The notes under the pieces were generated by a model. The model saw only the letters and a program-made list of their open reading frames with translations, did not search any database and was not told the origin of the DNA. A stretch of 42,944 nt of DNA from Chloroflexota bacterium (GTDB lineage: Bacteria > Chloroflexota > Chloroflexia > Chloroflexales > Roseiflexaceae), in the NCBI GenBank assembly GCA_018969485.1, contig JAGWYG010000022.1:1-42944 (forward strand). Reading direction: 5' to 3'. The translations under genes and the position numbers were made by a program. Position 1 is the first letter of the stretch, and each line of letters opens with the position of its first letter. Shown here piece by piece: positions 9,421-19,093 of the stretch.

Positions 9421-10578
9421 TCACGATGACATCCGTTCGTAGAGCGCCAGCACGTCGTGGGCAGCGCGCTCCCATGTAAACTGCCGCGCACGCGGCGGCC
9501 CTGCGGCGCGCAGCCGCGCCCGCACGGCGTCGTCGTGGATGATGCACTCGAGCGCGTCAGCCAGCGCCCCGACGTCGTCGGCCCGGGTCAGCAGCGCCGC
9601 GTCGCCGGCAACCTCCGGCAGGCTCGAGTTGTCGCAGGTGAGCACCGGGGTGCCACAGGCGAGCGCCTCGAGGACGGGCAGGCCAAACCCCTCGTAGATC
9701 GATGGATAGACGAAGGCCCACGCCAGATTATACACCATCGGCAGATCGGCATCGGCGACGTAGTCGAGGAACCTGACCAGCGGCTGGATCTGGTGGAGCG
9801 CGATCGCGGCGTCGACTGGCTGGTGCATCCAGCCGCGCCGCCCGGCGAGCACCAGCACCAGGTCGTCGGGCCAGCGGCCGTGGCGGCGCAGCCGCGCGAC
9901 GGCCTCGATCAGGCGTGGCAGGTTCTTGCGCGGCTCGATGGTGCCGACGAACAGCACAAACCGCGCGGGCAGCCCCAGCCGCTGCCGCACGGCGGCGGTC
10001 GCCGCCTCGTCGTACGGCCGGAACGCCGGCGCGACGCCGGGGTAGACGACCTGGACGCGCGTCGGATCGATGTGCAGCAACCGCACCAGATCGGCCCGCG
10101 TGGCCTGCGAATCGGCCAGGACGTGCGCGGCGCGCCGGATGCTGCGCGGTACGGCGTCGCTCAGGTAGCGCGCGACGCCGGGGACGGCGCATTCGGGATG
10201 CACCATGTACGACAGGTCGTGGATGGTGACCAGGCTGCGCGCCCGGCTCGGCGGCAGGGTGAAGTCGGGCTGGTGCAGCAGATCGATCGGGCCGCTGAGC
10301 CACTCGAGCGCGAGCGGGACGCGCAGCCGGTGCCATAGCTGCACCAGCCGGCGCGGCGCCAGGGGGATTCCGACGATGCGCACCCGCGGCGCGCGCTGCG
10401 CGAGTTGCCACATGCCGACGACGAACGGGCTGCGCCGGTCGATCCCGCCGCTGGCGAAAAACAGGGTGTACCGGTGCTCGGGGGCGGCCGCGATGATCGC
10501 CGCGACCAGTTCGCGCGTGTAGCGCCCGATGCCGGCACCCTGCCACGCGGCCGCGGTGTAATCGATGGCGATGCGCAT
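9421..10578 (-). CDS. Glycosyltransferase family 4 (GT-B fold)
   Basis: A 385-residue enzyme of the GT4/GT1-like retaining glycosyltransferases, which move a sugar from a nucleotide donor to an acceptor such as a lipid or growing polysaccharide. It starts MRIAIDYTAAAWQGAGIGRYT, has the donor-site stretch FVLFVGTIEPRKNLPRLIEA, and the EX7E motif in YEGFGLPVLEALACGTPV. The start at ATG 10578 is preceded by GGAG on its strand; upstream in-frame codons encode low-complexity arginine-rich sequence. A promoter-like pair lies about 40-70 bases upstream. The acceptor and donor cannot be predicted from this sequence alone. Confidence 0.88.
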   Translation of the reverse strand: MRIAIDYTAAAWQGAGIGRYTRELVAAIIAAAPEHRYTLFFASGGIDRRSPFVVGMWQLAQRAPRVRIVGIPLAPRRLVQLWHRLRVPLALEWLSGPIDLLHQPDFTLPPSRARSLVTIHDLSYMVHPECAVPGVARYLSDAVPRSIRRAAHVLADSQATRADLVRLLHIDPTRVQVVYPGVAPAFRPYDEAATAAVRQRLGLPARFVLFVGTIEPRKNLPRLIEAVARLRRHGRWPDDLVLVLAGRRGWMHQPVDAAIALHQIQPLVRFLDYVADADLPMVYNLAWAFVYPSIYEGFGLPVLEALACGTPVLTCDNSSLPEVAGDAALLTRADDVGALADALECIIHDDAVRARLRAAGPPRARQFTWERAAHDVLALYERMSS

Positions 10579-10616
10579 GCCGCTCCGACCTCGCTCACGG
10601 CGCTTCCTCACGCGCC

Positions 10617-10646
10617 ATCCTATGCGATCTGCGCGATCACTGTCAA
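10617..10646 (-). promoter_or_regulatory. Promoter-like pair upstream of the GT4 gene
   Basis: Reading the minus strand, a perfect TTGACA -35 box (10646-10641) is followed after 18 bases by TAGGAT (10622-10617). This would give a transcript with a leader of about 30 bases before ATG 10578. Position and sequence fit a housekeeping sigma promoter. Confidence 0.5.
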
Positions 10647-10857
10647 CCGGGGCGCCGGGCAGCCTCCACGCGTCCCACGCCTGCCGCGGCGGTTTGCAGC
10701 CCACAGCCGTCTAACACAACTCTAACGCCAGATCTGTCACGCCACCACCGACGATCGGGTAGACTTGCAGCAGGTTACCGCGGCGACGGATGGGACAACC
10801 GCCCGGCTGATGCCCGGTCAACATGGATCAGCAACGACCAGCGAGGCAGGGAACATC

Positions 10858-12729
<1,872 letters not shown>

Positions 12730-12756
12730 CCGACAGTGACGCGCTCATCGTGGTGG

Positions 12757-12788
12757 CGCCGCCGATCACCTCCGGGTGGTCGGCGGCG
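12757..12788 (+). terminator. dnaK terminator hairpin
   Basis: A 14-base stem (12757-12770 with 12775-12788), including one T-G pair, closes a TCCG loop of the very stable UNCG type and is followed by TTGT. It begins 28 bases after the dnaK stop codon, which is typical for a factor-independent terminator. Confidence 0.7.
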
Positions 12789-12811
12789 TTGTCGTGCCGG
12801 GTGAGCTCATG

Positions 12812-12953
12812 CGAAGACACGAAGGGGCGGGAATATCACACGAAGACACGAAGACACGAAGGGGCGGGAATATCACACGAAGACACGAAGACACGAAGAG
12901 GCGGGAATATCACACGAAGACACGAAGACACGAAGAGGCGGGGAAAACTACAC
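12812..12953 (+). repeat. Tandem 37-base repeat array, left arm of GxxExxY element
   Basis: Units at 12812-12840 (29 bases), 12841-12877, 12878-12914 (37 each) and a diverging one at 12915-12953. Each consists of two or three copies of cgaagaca, then aag(g/a)ggcggg, then aatatcaca. The short first unit lacks one 8-base cgaagaca step. There are no unique spacers, so this is not a CRISPR array. The array begins about 23 bases after the dnaK terminator. Confidence 0.9.
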
Positions 12954-13011
12954 AAGAACTTGAGAGCGCACAGTTACGAATGTGCGCAGATATGAAAGAC
13001 ACATAGCTGGT

Positions 13012-13434
13012 ATGAATACGGAAGAACTATCGGCTATTGTTATCGATACTGCTTTCCACATCCACAAGGAGCTTGGACCAGGGCTGCTCGAGTCTGTCTA
13101 TGAATCGATTCTTGCACGGTCGTTGAAACGGCGTGGGCTGAGAGTGGAACGCCAGAAAACGATCGTCTTCGAATACGATGGAATGACATTTGATGAGGGC
13201 TTGCGAGTTGATCTATTGGTGAATGAACAGCTTGTCGTCGAGCTGAAATCCGTCGAAGCACTCGCTTCTGTGCATACCAAACAACTGCTCACATATCTCC
13301 GCCTGCTGAACCAACCAATGGGAATACTGATCAACTTCGGCGCAGCAACATTCAAGGAAGGCTGCAAACGCGTCGTGAATGGCCCTCAATCTTTTACATC
13401 TTCGCGTCTTCGCGTGAATCAGAACAAACCATAA
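13012..13434 (+). CDS. GxxExxY protein (PD-(D/E)XK nuclease-like, PF13366)
   Basis: A 140-residue protein of the GxxExxY family. The name-giving motif is GLLESVY (G24, E27, Y30), and a PD-(D/E)XK-type core is seen as RVDLLV (D67) followed by VVELKS (E77, K79), with QLLTYLR after it. These residues would form a nuclease-type metal site, but no biochemical role is established that I know of. ATG 13012 matches the usual family start MNTEEL; a GTG 10 codons upstream is possible. The gene is roughly 45-50% GC against about 70% around it, a sign of transfer. The last 16 or so residues are translated from repeat sequence. It sits between repeat arrays of opposite orientation. Confidence 0.88.
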   Translation: MNTEELSAIVIDTAFHIHKELGPGLLESVYESILARSLKRRGLRVERQKTIVFEYDGMTFDEGLRVDLLVNEQLVVELKSVEALASVHTKQLLTYLRLLNQPMGILINFGAATFKEGCKRVVNGPQSFTSSRLRVNQNKP

Positions 13435-13466
13435 GGCTGTACACATGCCATGAATGGTCCGCAATC
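13376..13466 (+). repeat. Duplicated 3' end of the GxxExxY gene
   Basis: tgaatggccctcaatc at 13376-13391 (inside the gene) recurs as tgaatggtccgcaatc at 13451-13466, 75 bases later, 14 of 16 bases identical. Both copies are followed by cttcg-type repeat sequence, so the gene end and the repeat were duplicated together. Confidence 0.65.
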
Positions 13467-13600
13467 CTTCGTGCCTTCGTGTGAGCCCGTCTCCCGGCCC
13501 GTCTCCCAGCCCTTCGTGGCTTCGTGGCTTCGTGTGACCCCGTCTCCCAGCCCTTCGTGGCTTCGTGTGAGCCGGTCTTCCAGCCCTTCGTGGCTTCGGG
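13400..13600 (-). repeat. Right arm repeat array of GxxExxY element (inverted orientation)
   Basis: A run of cttcgtg-type repeats, the reverse complement of the left arm's cacgaag. After an early copy at 13400-13416 (cttcgcgtcttcgcgtg), units from 13466 to 13600 follow the pattern cccttcgtggcttcgtg plus a GC-rich cccgtctcccag segment of varying length. Unit lengths differ, so this arm is less regular than the left one. It stops about 30 bases before the stop codon of the facing transketolase-like gene. Confidence 0.8.
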
Positions 13601-13631
13601 CAAACCCACACGGAGCGCATGGGGCAGGCCA

Positions 13632-15980
13632 TCACCGGCGCAGCGCGCGGTCCGCCGCGGCGAACCCGGCGGCGACGATCGCATCGGCATCGATGCCATG
13701 GCTCCGGTAGAGCGCCGTGCGCGCGCCCGACTGGCCGAAGCGATCGACGCCCAGCGCCTGCAGCGGTGCCCCATGGATCGAGCCGAGCCAGGCCAGCGCA
13801 TGGGATGCCGCATCATGGATGGTGACGATCGGCGCAGCCGCCTCGTCCGGCGGGATGAGCCAGTCCAGCGCGGCGCCGGCGCGCCAGCGCTCGTAGAGCT
13901 GTCGCGGGCTGGTCAGGTTCAGGACATTCACCGCGACCCCCTCATCAGCGAGGATGCGCGCCGCGTCCAGCACTTCGGGGATGATGGCGCCGGCGGCCGC
14001 GAGCTGGATCACCGGGGCATCAGCCGCGTGGGCAGCGTCGTGGCGATCGATCAGCCGATAGCCACCCTGGACGACCTGCTGGCGCAGCGTGGCGAGGCCG
14101 AGCCGCGCGATCACCGGCTCGAGCAGCGCCTGGTCGATCGGTCGGGTCGAGAGGCGCAGGTACGTCGCGCGGCCCGCTGTGCGATCACAGCACTGGCGCA
14201 GCCCTTCGAGCAGGGCCCAGCCCAGCTCGAGCGCGAAGCATGGCTCGTAGCTCAGCAGATCCGGCAGCTCCATGCCGAGCGACGGCGTCACCGCCGACTG
14301 ATGCGCGCCGCCCTCGGGGGCCAGCGTCACCCCCGACGGCGTGCCGGCGACGATGAACCGCGCGCCGGAGTAGAGCCCGTAGATCAGGGCATCGAGGCCG
14401 CGGCAGACGAACGGGTCGTAGACCGTGCCGATCGGCAGCAGCAGCTCACCGAGCAGCTCGTGGCTCAGGCCCAGCATCGACAGCGCCATGAACAGGTTCA
14501 TCTCGGAGATGCCCAGCTCGAGGTGCTGGCCGGTCGGGCCGCGCTGCCAGCGCAGCAGCCGATAGACCTCGGCGCTCTCGAAGTCGGGCTCGGCGTGCGG
14601 CGCGAAGACGCCCATGCGATTGATCCAGCCGGCGAGGTTGGTCGAGACCGACACGTCGGGTGAGGTGGTGATGATGCGGCGGGCCAGCGCGGGGATGTCG
14701 GCGAGGCGCGTCAGCGCGCGGCCGAAGCTCTCCTGGGTGCTCGCCAGCCCCTGCCGTGGCAGATCGAGCGTCTCGGGCAGCGCCGCGGCCAGCGCGCGCG
14801 CCTGGTCGGGTGCGGCGGCCGGCGTGGCGGCGGCCGGGTAGAGCCGGGCGGCAGCATGGCGACACCAGGCGCCTGCCGGGCTGTCGTCGGGAAAGCCAGC
14901 CCACAGATCCGCCGGATCGACATCGAGGCGCTGGCGCAACGCCTCGATCTGGCCATCCGAGAGCAATTGCGAGTGGTTGAGCGGATGGCCGGCGATCGGC
15001 AGGCCCCAGCCCTTGATGGTGTAGGCGAAGATGATCGTCGGCTGGCGCGGCGCCGCATCGGCCTGGGCCAGCGTATCGAGCAGCGTCGCGAGATCGTGGC
15101 CGCCCAGATTGGCCACCACCTCGGGCAGCACATCGTCGGCGACGCCGGCCACCAGCGCCGCGAGCCGCTGGTCATCGCCGATCAGGCGCTGGCGCAGCGC
15201 CGCGCCGGGGAGCCGGATCAGCGCCTGGTACTCCTCGTTCGCCATCGTATCGATGCGCTGGCGCAGCCGGTCGCCGTCGGGTTGGCCGAACAGCGCCTCC
15301 AGGCGCGTGCCATACTTGGCCTCGAGCACATGCCAGCCGCTCTCGGCGAACAGGCGCTTGAGCTGGGCCGCGCGGATCCCCGGCACGACGCGGTCGAGGC
15401 TCTGGCGGTTGAGGTCGACGATCCACAGCAGCTGCTCGAGGCCGGCCAGCGCCGGATCGAGGATGGCCTCCCACACGCTGCCCTCGTCGAGCTCGGCATC
15501 GCCGACCAGCGCGATGAAGCGGCGCGAGGTGGCCGTGCCGAACTGCGTGGCCACATAGCGTGCCGCCAGCGCGGCGAACGCCGGCGCCACCGCGCCCAGC
15601 CCCACCGAACCCGTCGAGAAATCCACCGGGTCGGGGTCCTTGGTGCGCGACGGATACGCCTGCAGCCCGCCGTACTCGCGCAAGGTGGCCAGGTAGCGTC
15701 GCGGCAGTTGCCCGAGCAGGTACTGGATGGCGTGGAAGACCGGCGAGGCATGCGGCTTGACGGCGACGCGGTCGCCATGCCGCAGCGCATGAAAGTACAG
15801 GGCGGTGAGGATGGTCACCATCGACGCCGATGACGCCTGATGGCCGCCGACCTTGGTGCCGTCGGCGTTGGGCCGGATGTGGTTTGCGTGATGGACCATC
15901 AGCGTCGCCAGCCAGAGCACGCGCCGCTGGATCACCTCAAGGGTGGCGATGGTCGCCTGATCGTACTGTGCCATGGTCAT
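13632..15980 (-). CDS. Transketolase / AceE-like thiamine-diphosphate enzyme
   Basis: A 782-residue thiamine-diphosphate enzyme. GGHQASSASMVTIL, HASPVFHAIQYLLG and the cofactor motif VGDAELDEGSVWEAI (near residue 160) ending in VDLNRQSLD resemble the homodimeric pyruvate dehydrogenase E1 (AceE) and its transketolase-like relatives rather than classical transketolase. The pyrimidine and C-terminal domains follow (LELGISEMNLFM; SVGLG earlier). It could act in the pentose phosphate pathway or as a 2-oxoacid decarboxylating enzyme; sequence alone does not decide, and no lipoyl acyltransferase gene is nearby. Two starts, ATG 15980 and ATG 15974, share an upstream GGAG; the more upstream one is listed. 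It follows minE in the same direction. Confidence 0.78.
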   Translation of the reverse strand: MTMAQYDQATIATLEVIQRRVLWLATLMVHHANHIRPNADGTKVGGHQASSASMVTILTALYFHALRHGDRVAVKPHASPVFHAIQYLLGQLPRRYLATLREYGGLQAYPSRTKDPDPVDFSTGSVGLGAVAPAFAALAARYVATQFGTATSRRFIALVGDAELDEGSVWEAILDPALAGLEQLLWIVDLNRQSLDRVVPGIRAAQLKRLFAESGWHVLEAKYGTRLEALFGQPDGDRLRQRIDTMANEEYQALIRLPGAALRQRLIGDDQRLAALVAGVADDVLPEVVANLGGHDLATLLDTLAQADAAPRQPTIIFAYTIKGWGLPIAGHPLNHSQLLSDGQIEALRQRLDVDPADLWAGFPDDSPAGAWCRHAAARLYPAAATPAAAPDQARALAAALPETLDLPRQGLASTQESFGRALTRLADIPALARRIITTSPDVSVSTNLAGWINRMGVFAPHAEPDFESAEVYRLLRWQRGPTGQHLELGISEMNLFMALSMLGLSHELLGELLLPIGTVYDPFVCRGLDALIYGLYSGARFIVAGTPSGVTLAPEGGAHQSAVTPSLGMELPDLLSYEPCFALELGWALLEGLRQCCDRTAGRATYLRLSTRPIDQALLEPVIARLGLATLRQQVVQGGYRLIDRHDAAHAADAPVIQLAAAGAIIPEVLDAARILADEGVAVNVLNLTSPRQLYERWRAGAALDWLIPPDEAAAPIVTIHDAASHALAWLGSIHGAPLQALGVDRFGQSGARTALYRSHGIDADAIVAAGFAAADRALRR

Positions 15981-16196
15981 CACGCTCCGCTCGCTTCGCC
16001 GGCCGCACGCTGCTCCGGCCATCATAGCAGATGCGCGACCGCTGGCCGCCGCGGCGTGCGGGGGGCATGCGCGGCGCCCGGGCCATCGGGGCTGCGCGCG
16101 CCGTAGCGCATCCGTCGGCGCAGCGCACCACAGGCACGCCGGGGGACGCAACGCGGGCGATCCGGCCGGGCGCAGCGGGACGGCGCGCACGCCCGG

Positions 16197-16451
16197 TCAG
16201 CGCTGGCGTCGCAGGGGGAACTCGGCCTTCAGGTGATCGATGAGCTCACCACGGAACAGCGTCACCTCGATCGTATCCGGATCGACGGTCGGCACATAGC
16301 GTGCGATCACCGCCGAGAGCTCCGCCTTGAGTTGCTCGAGCAGCTCCGGCGTGAGCTTCACACGATCGTGAACCAGGACTGTGAGCAGGCGTTCGCGCGC
16401 GATGTCCGAACTACGCTCTCGGCGGCGGAATAATCCATCCAAAACGCCCAC
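16197..16451 (-). CDS. minE: Cell division topological specificity factor MinE
   Basis: An 84-residue protein that drives MinD off the membrane and so creates the pole-to-pole pattern that confines septum formation to mid-cell. The N-terminus has LDGLFRRRERSSDIARERLL, with the anti-MinCD helix, and the C-terminus has the topological domain (LKAELSAVIARYVPTVDPDTIEVTL). GTG 16451 is preferred because AGGAG at 16463-16459 is seven bases upstream on its strand; a GTG at 16466 would overlap that site. It is the last gene of a minC-minD-minE order, 63 bases downstream of minD. Confidence 0.9.
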   Translation of the reverse strand: MGVLDGLFRRRERSSDIARERLLTVLVHDRVKLTPELLEQLKAELSAVIARYVPTVDPDTIEVTLFRGELIDHLKAEFPLRRQR

Positions 16452-16514
16452 CTTTCCGCTCCTCACGAGCGACCGACTGCGGGCATGTCAGCAGCGAGCG
16501 ACATGCCGTCACAC

Positions 16515-17327
16515 TCAGCGCTCACTCCCGCGCGGTCGCCGCGCCAGCATGCCGAATAGTTTGTCGAAGACCCCTTGCTCATCCTCGAGCGTCGGCATGG
16601 GTACCTGCTCGCCCGCGATCCGGCGTGCGACGTCGGAGAACGCCCGCCCGGCGCGGGAGGTGCGGTCGAGCACCGCGACTTCGCCGCGGTTCGTCGACGT
16701 GACGATCGTCTCGTCGTCGGGGATGGCACCGATCAGATCGATCGCCAGGATCTGCAGCACGTCATCGGTGCTCATCATGTCGCCACGGTTCACCATGCGC
16801 GGTTTGATGCGATTGATGATCAGCTGTGGCGAACCCTTCCCCGCCGCCTCGACCAGGCCGATGATGCGATCGGCATCGCGCACCGCCGAGACTTCGGGCG
16901 TGGTGATGATCAGCACCTCATCGGCGCCGGCGATCGCATTGCGGAACCCGCCTTCGATCCCGGCCGGGCTGTCGATGATCACGTAGTCGAATTCGGTGCG
17001 CAGTTGGTTGGCCAGGGCGATCATGTCCTCGGGACCGACCGCATCCTTATCGCGGGTCTGCGCGGCTGGCAGCAGAAACAGATCCGAGAAGTGCTTGTCC
17101 TTGATGAGCGCCTGACGCAGGCGGCAACGCCCCTCGACGACGTCGACCAGATCGTAGACGATGCGGTTCTCCAGCCCCATGACCACATCGAGGTTACGCA
17201 AGCCGATGTCGGCATCGACCACGGCGACCTTGGCGCCCTGCATCGCCAGCGCGGTGCCGAGGTTGGCCGTCGAGGTCGTCTTGCCGACGCCACCCTTGCC
17301 TGAGGTAATTGTGATCACCCGCGACAT
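16515..17327 (-). CDS. minD: Septum site-determining ATPase MinD
   Basis: A 270-residue ParA/MinD-type ATPase that binds the membrane as an ATP dimer and recruits MinC. The deviant Walker A motif KGGVGKTT is at residues 11-18, switch regions appear as VDADIGLRNLDVVMGLE and DYVIIDSPAGIEGG, and the C-terminus has an amphipathic stretch (FDKLFGMLARR) that would serve as the membrane-targeting helix. ATG 17327 has AGGAG upstream on its strand. It lies 69 bases downstream of minC and directly before minE. Confidence 0.97.
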   Translation of the reverse strand: MSRVITITSGKGGVGKTTSTANLGTALAMQGAKVAVVDADIGLRNLDVVMGLENRIVYDLVDVVEGRCRLRQALIKDKHFSDLFLLPAAQTRDKDAVGPEDMIALANQLRTEFDYVIIDSPAGIEGGFRNAIAGADEVLIITTPEVSAVRDADRIIGLVEAAGKGSPQLIINRIKPRMVNRGDMMSTDDVLQILAIDLIGAIPDDETIVTSTNRGEVAVLDRTSRAGRAFSDVARRIAGEQVPMPTLEDEQGVFDKLFGMLARRPRGSER

Positions 17328-17396
17328 CGTCCTCTCCTGTGTTCACGCACGCCGTGCGCGCGGGCACGGCCTCCAGATCGATATCAGCCGGCAGCA

Positions 17397-18065
17397 TCAC
17401 CGCAGGCGCGTCGTCTCCCATGGGCCGAAGACGATCGCACCATCGATGACCTGGGCGACTTCGGGATGGTTTCGCGCGCGGTCGCCGCGCGCGACGCTGA
17501 GGACGTCGCCGATCCCGAGCCGTGGTGGATTGAGGCTGAGCGCACCGATGAAGCAGCCCGGATCACCGAGCGCGCCGGCGTGGATGACGCCGCGGACGCG
17601 CCCCCAGACGATGATGCTGCCGCTGGCGACGACTTCGCTGCCGGCGTTGATGTCGCCGACGATGGTGAGGTTGCCGTGATGACGCACGACCTGGCCGGAA
17701 CGGATCGTCCGCCGCACGAGCAGCGCGTCGCTGCGGTCGTCGCGGTCGACGGTGGATGCGCGCGGCGTGGGGCGCAGCGTGACGCCTGCCGAACGCGCCG
17801 TGTCGCGGCTCGCCCGGGAGCGCGACGCCAGGCCGGCGGCCTCGATGCGGTGGCGGCGCAGCACGCTGAGGATCTGGCCGAGCTCGTCGTCGCCGATGTC
17901 GCGCTCGCCGAGCTCGACGGTGACGCGCGCGCCGTGAAAGAACATTGCGCCACGCTCAAGCTGCGCCTCGAGCCCCTGCACGACGCTGTCCCACGGCGCG
18001 GCTGCGTCGAGTACGAGCCGGAGGCCGTCCCGGCTCCCTTTGATTGCCAGCAGATTCGTCGTCAT
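17397..18065 (-). CDS. minC: Septum site-determining protein MinC
   Basis: A 222-residue inhibitor of FtsZ polymerisation, positioned by MinD. The N-terminal FtsZ-inhibiting domain (about residues 1-95) is followed by a short basic linker and the C-terminal beta-helix domain, seen as RRTIRSGQVVRHHGNLTIVG, then GDINAGSEVVASGSIIVWG and LGDPGCFIGALSLNPPRLGIG. ATG 18065 gives the expected MTTNLLAIKG start; a longer frame adds only MSSGGEA. The gene heads the min operon, and its promoter region has a perfect 8-base dyad overlapping a TATGAT box. Confidence 0.93.
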   Translation of the reverse strand: MTTNLLAIKGSRDGLRLVLDAAAPWDSVVQGLEAQLERGAMFFHGARVTVELGERDIGDDELGQILSVLRRHRIEAAGLASRSRASRDTARSAGVTLRPTPRASTVDRDDRSDALLVRRTIRSGQVVRHHGNLTIVGDINAGSEVVASGSIIVWGRVRGVIHAGALGDPGCFIGALSLNPPRLGIGDVLSVARGDRARNHPEVAQVIDGAIVFGPWETTRLR

Positions 18066-18087
18066 CGCCTCACCGCCCGAGCTCACG

Positions 18088-18110
18088 GTGGTATGGAATC
18101 ATCATACCAC
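18088..18110 (-). promoter_or_regulatory. Operator-like dyad over a -10 box upstream of minC
   Basis: GTGGTATG (18088-18095) and CATACCAC (18103-18110) form a perfect 8-base inverted repeat with a 7-base centre. On the minus strand the sequence TATGAT (18106-18101) inside the dyad is a good -10 box and would start transcription some 30 bases before minC. No clear -35 box is visible. A regulator bound here would block the promoter. Confidence 0.5.
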
Positions 18111-18153
18111 ACCGATGCAAGTGGTGCCGGGGATGTCGCTCGCCGCGCGCGAT

Positions 18154-18172
18154 GCGGTGGCTCGCCCACCGC
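18154..18172 (-). terminator. Hairpin downstream of iolB
   Basis: GCGGTGG and CCACCGC pair over seven bases around a 5-base loop, 50 bases after the iolB stop on the minus strand and before the minC promoter. There is no T-run, so it is only a candidate terminator. Confidence 0.3.
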
Positions 18173-18221
18173 TGCCGCCGGGCCTGCGCACGGCACCCAC
18201 GACGCAGCGCCGGAGCCGCGC

Positions 18222-19067
18222 TCAACGCACCAGCGGCACGCGTGGATCAGGAGCAGGCCAGCGCTCGCGCACCCAGGCGTAGCGTGGATCGTCGGCTGCA
18301 GTCATCGCGTGGGCGCTGCCCGCCAGCGCGTTGAGGTAGTACACATCGTAGCCCGGGGGTGCGACGACCGGGTGATAGCCCCACGGGATCAGGACCAGGT
18401 CGCCGTCGCGGGCGCGGATGAGCCGGTCGACACCGTGCGCCGGGCTGGTGATCTGCTGGAGCGCGTATCCCTCGGGCGCAGCGATGCGATAGTAGTAGAT
18501 CTCCTCGAGGGATACCTCGTGCGGCGGATTGTGGACATCGTGCTTGTGCGGTGGATAGCTCGACCAGTTGCCGGCGGGCGTGTAGACCTCGACCAGCAGC
18601 AGCCGGCGCGCGGGAAACTCGGCGGGCATGATGTGATTGATCTGTCGTGTGGCGTTGCCACCGCCCCGTACCTCGACCGCGATGTCGGCCGGGCTGATGA
18701 GGCGTAGCGCCAGGTCGTCGCCGGCGGCGGCCGGGCACCAGGCGATGCCCAGTTGAACGGTGGTTTCGGCGATCACCTCGACGTGCTGCCCCGGCGGGAT
18801 GTAGACGGCGAATGGCAGCCCGCTGAAGACATCGCGCCGCCCGATGGCCGTCCAGCGCGTGCCCGCGCCGATGACAGAGATGTAGCCATCGAGGACCACG
18901 ACGCCGGTCTCGTGGGCGGCGTGGCCGATGGTGAGCCGTTGCCCCGCGTCGAGGCGCCGGGCGGCGAAGCTCAGGTCGCTCCAGCCGGCGCCGGCGGGAT
19001 CGATGGCGACGAGCCGGCCGTCGGCGGCTGGTGGCTGGGCGATGATGTGGAGACGCTGCTCGGTCAT
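18222..19067 (-). CDS. iolB: 5-deoxy-glucuronate isomerase (IolB)
   Basis: A 281-residue bicupin enzyme of myo-inositol breakdown that turns 5-deoxy-glucuronate into 5-dehydro-2-deoxy-gluconate. The metal-site pattern is intact: SSYPPHKHDV, then LEEIYYYRIAAPEG, then LIPWGYHPVVAPPGYDVYYLN. ATG 19067 has GAGGAG upstream on its strand; longer frames extend into the aminotransferase gene's end. It lies 26 bases downstream of that gene, so they are probably one operon. No other iol genes (iolC, D, E, G) are in the window, so it is an orphan here and its substrate in this host could differ. Confidence 0.92.
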   Translation of the reverse strand: MTEQRLHIIAQPPAADGRLVAIDPAGAGWSDLSFAARRLDAGQRLTIGHAAHETGVVVLDGYISVIGAGTRWTAIGRRDVFSGLPFAVYIPPGQHVEVIAETTVQLGIAWCPAAAGDDLALRLISPADIAVEVRGGGNATRQINHIMPAEFPARRLLLVEVYTPAGNWSSYPPHKHDVHNPPHEVSLEEIYYYRIAAPEGYALQQITSPAHGVDRLIRARDGDLVLIPWGYHPVVAPPGYDVYYLNALAGSAHAMTAADDPRYAWVRERWPAPDPRVPLVR

Positions 19068-19093
19068 GCTGGGCTCCTCGCTGGCAGGCGCGC

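Noticed and set aside
10736-10765. Promoter for dnaK with TAGACT as -10 box
   Set aside because: TAGACT at 10760-10765 is acceptable but there is no -35 box at the right distance, so I do not list it.
10579-10857. CIRCE or other heat-shock operator upstream of dnaK
   Set aside because: I read the region on both strands and found no TTAGCACTC/GAGTGCTAA pair.
12812-12953. CRISPR array
   Set aside because: The units are directly adjacent without unique spacers, and no cas genes are in the window.
12982-13011. Upstream GTG start for the GxxExxY gene
   Set aside because: It adds ten residues not typical for the family; the ATG at 13012 gives the usual MNTEEL start.
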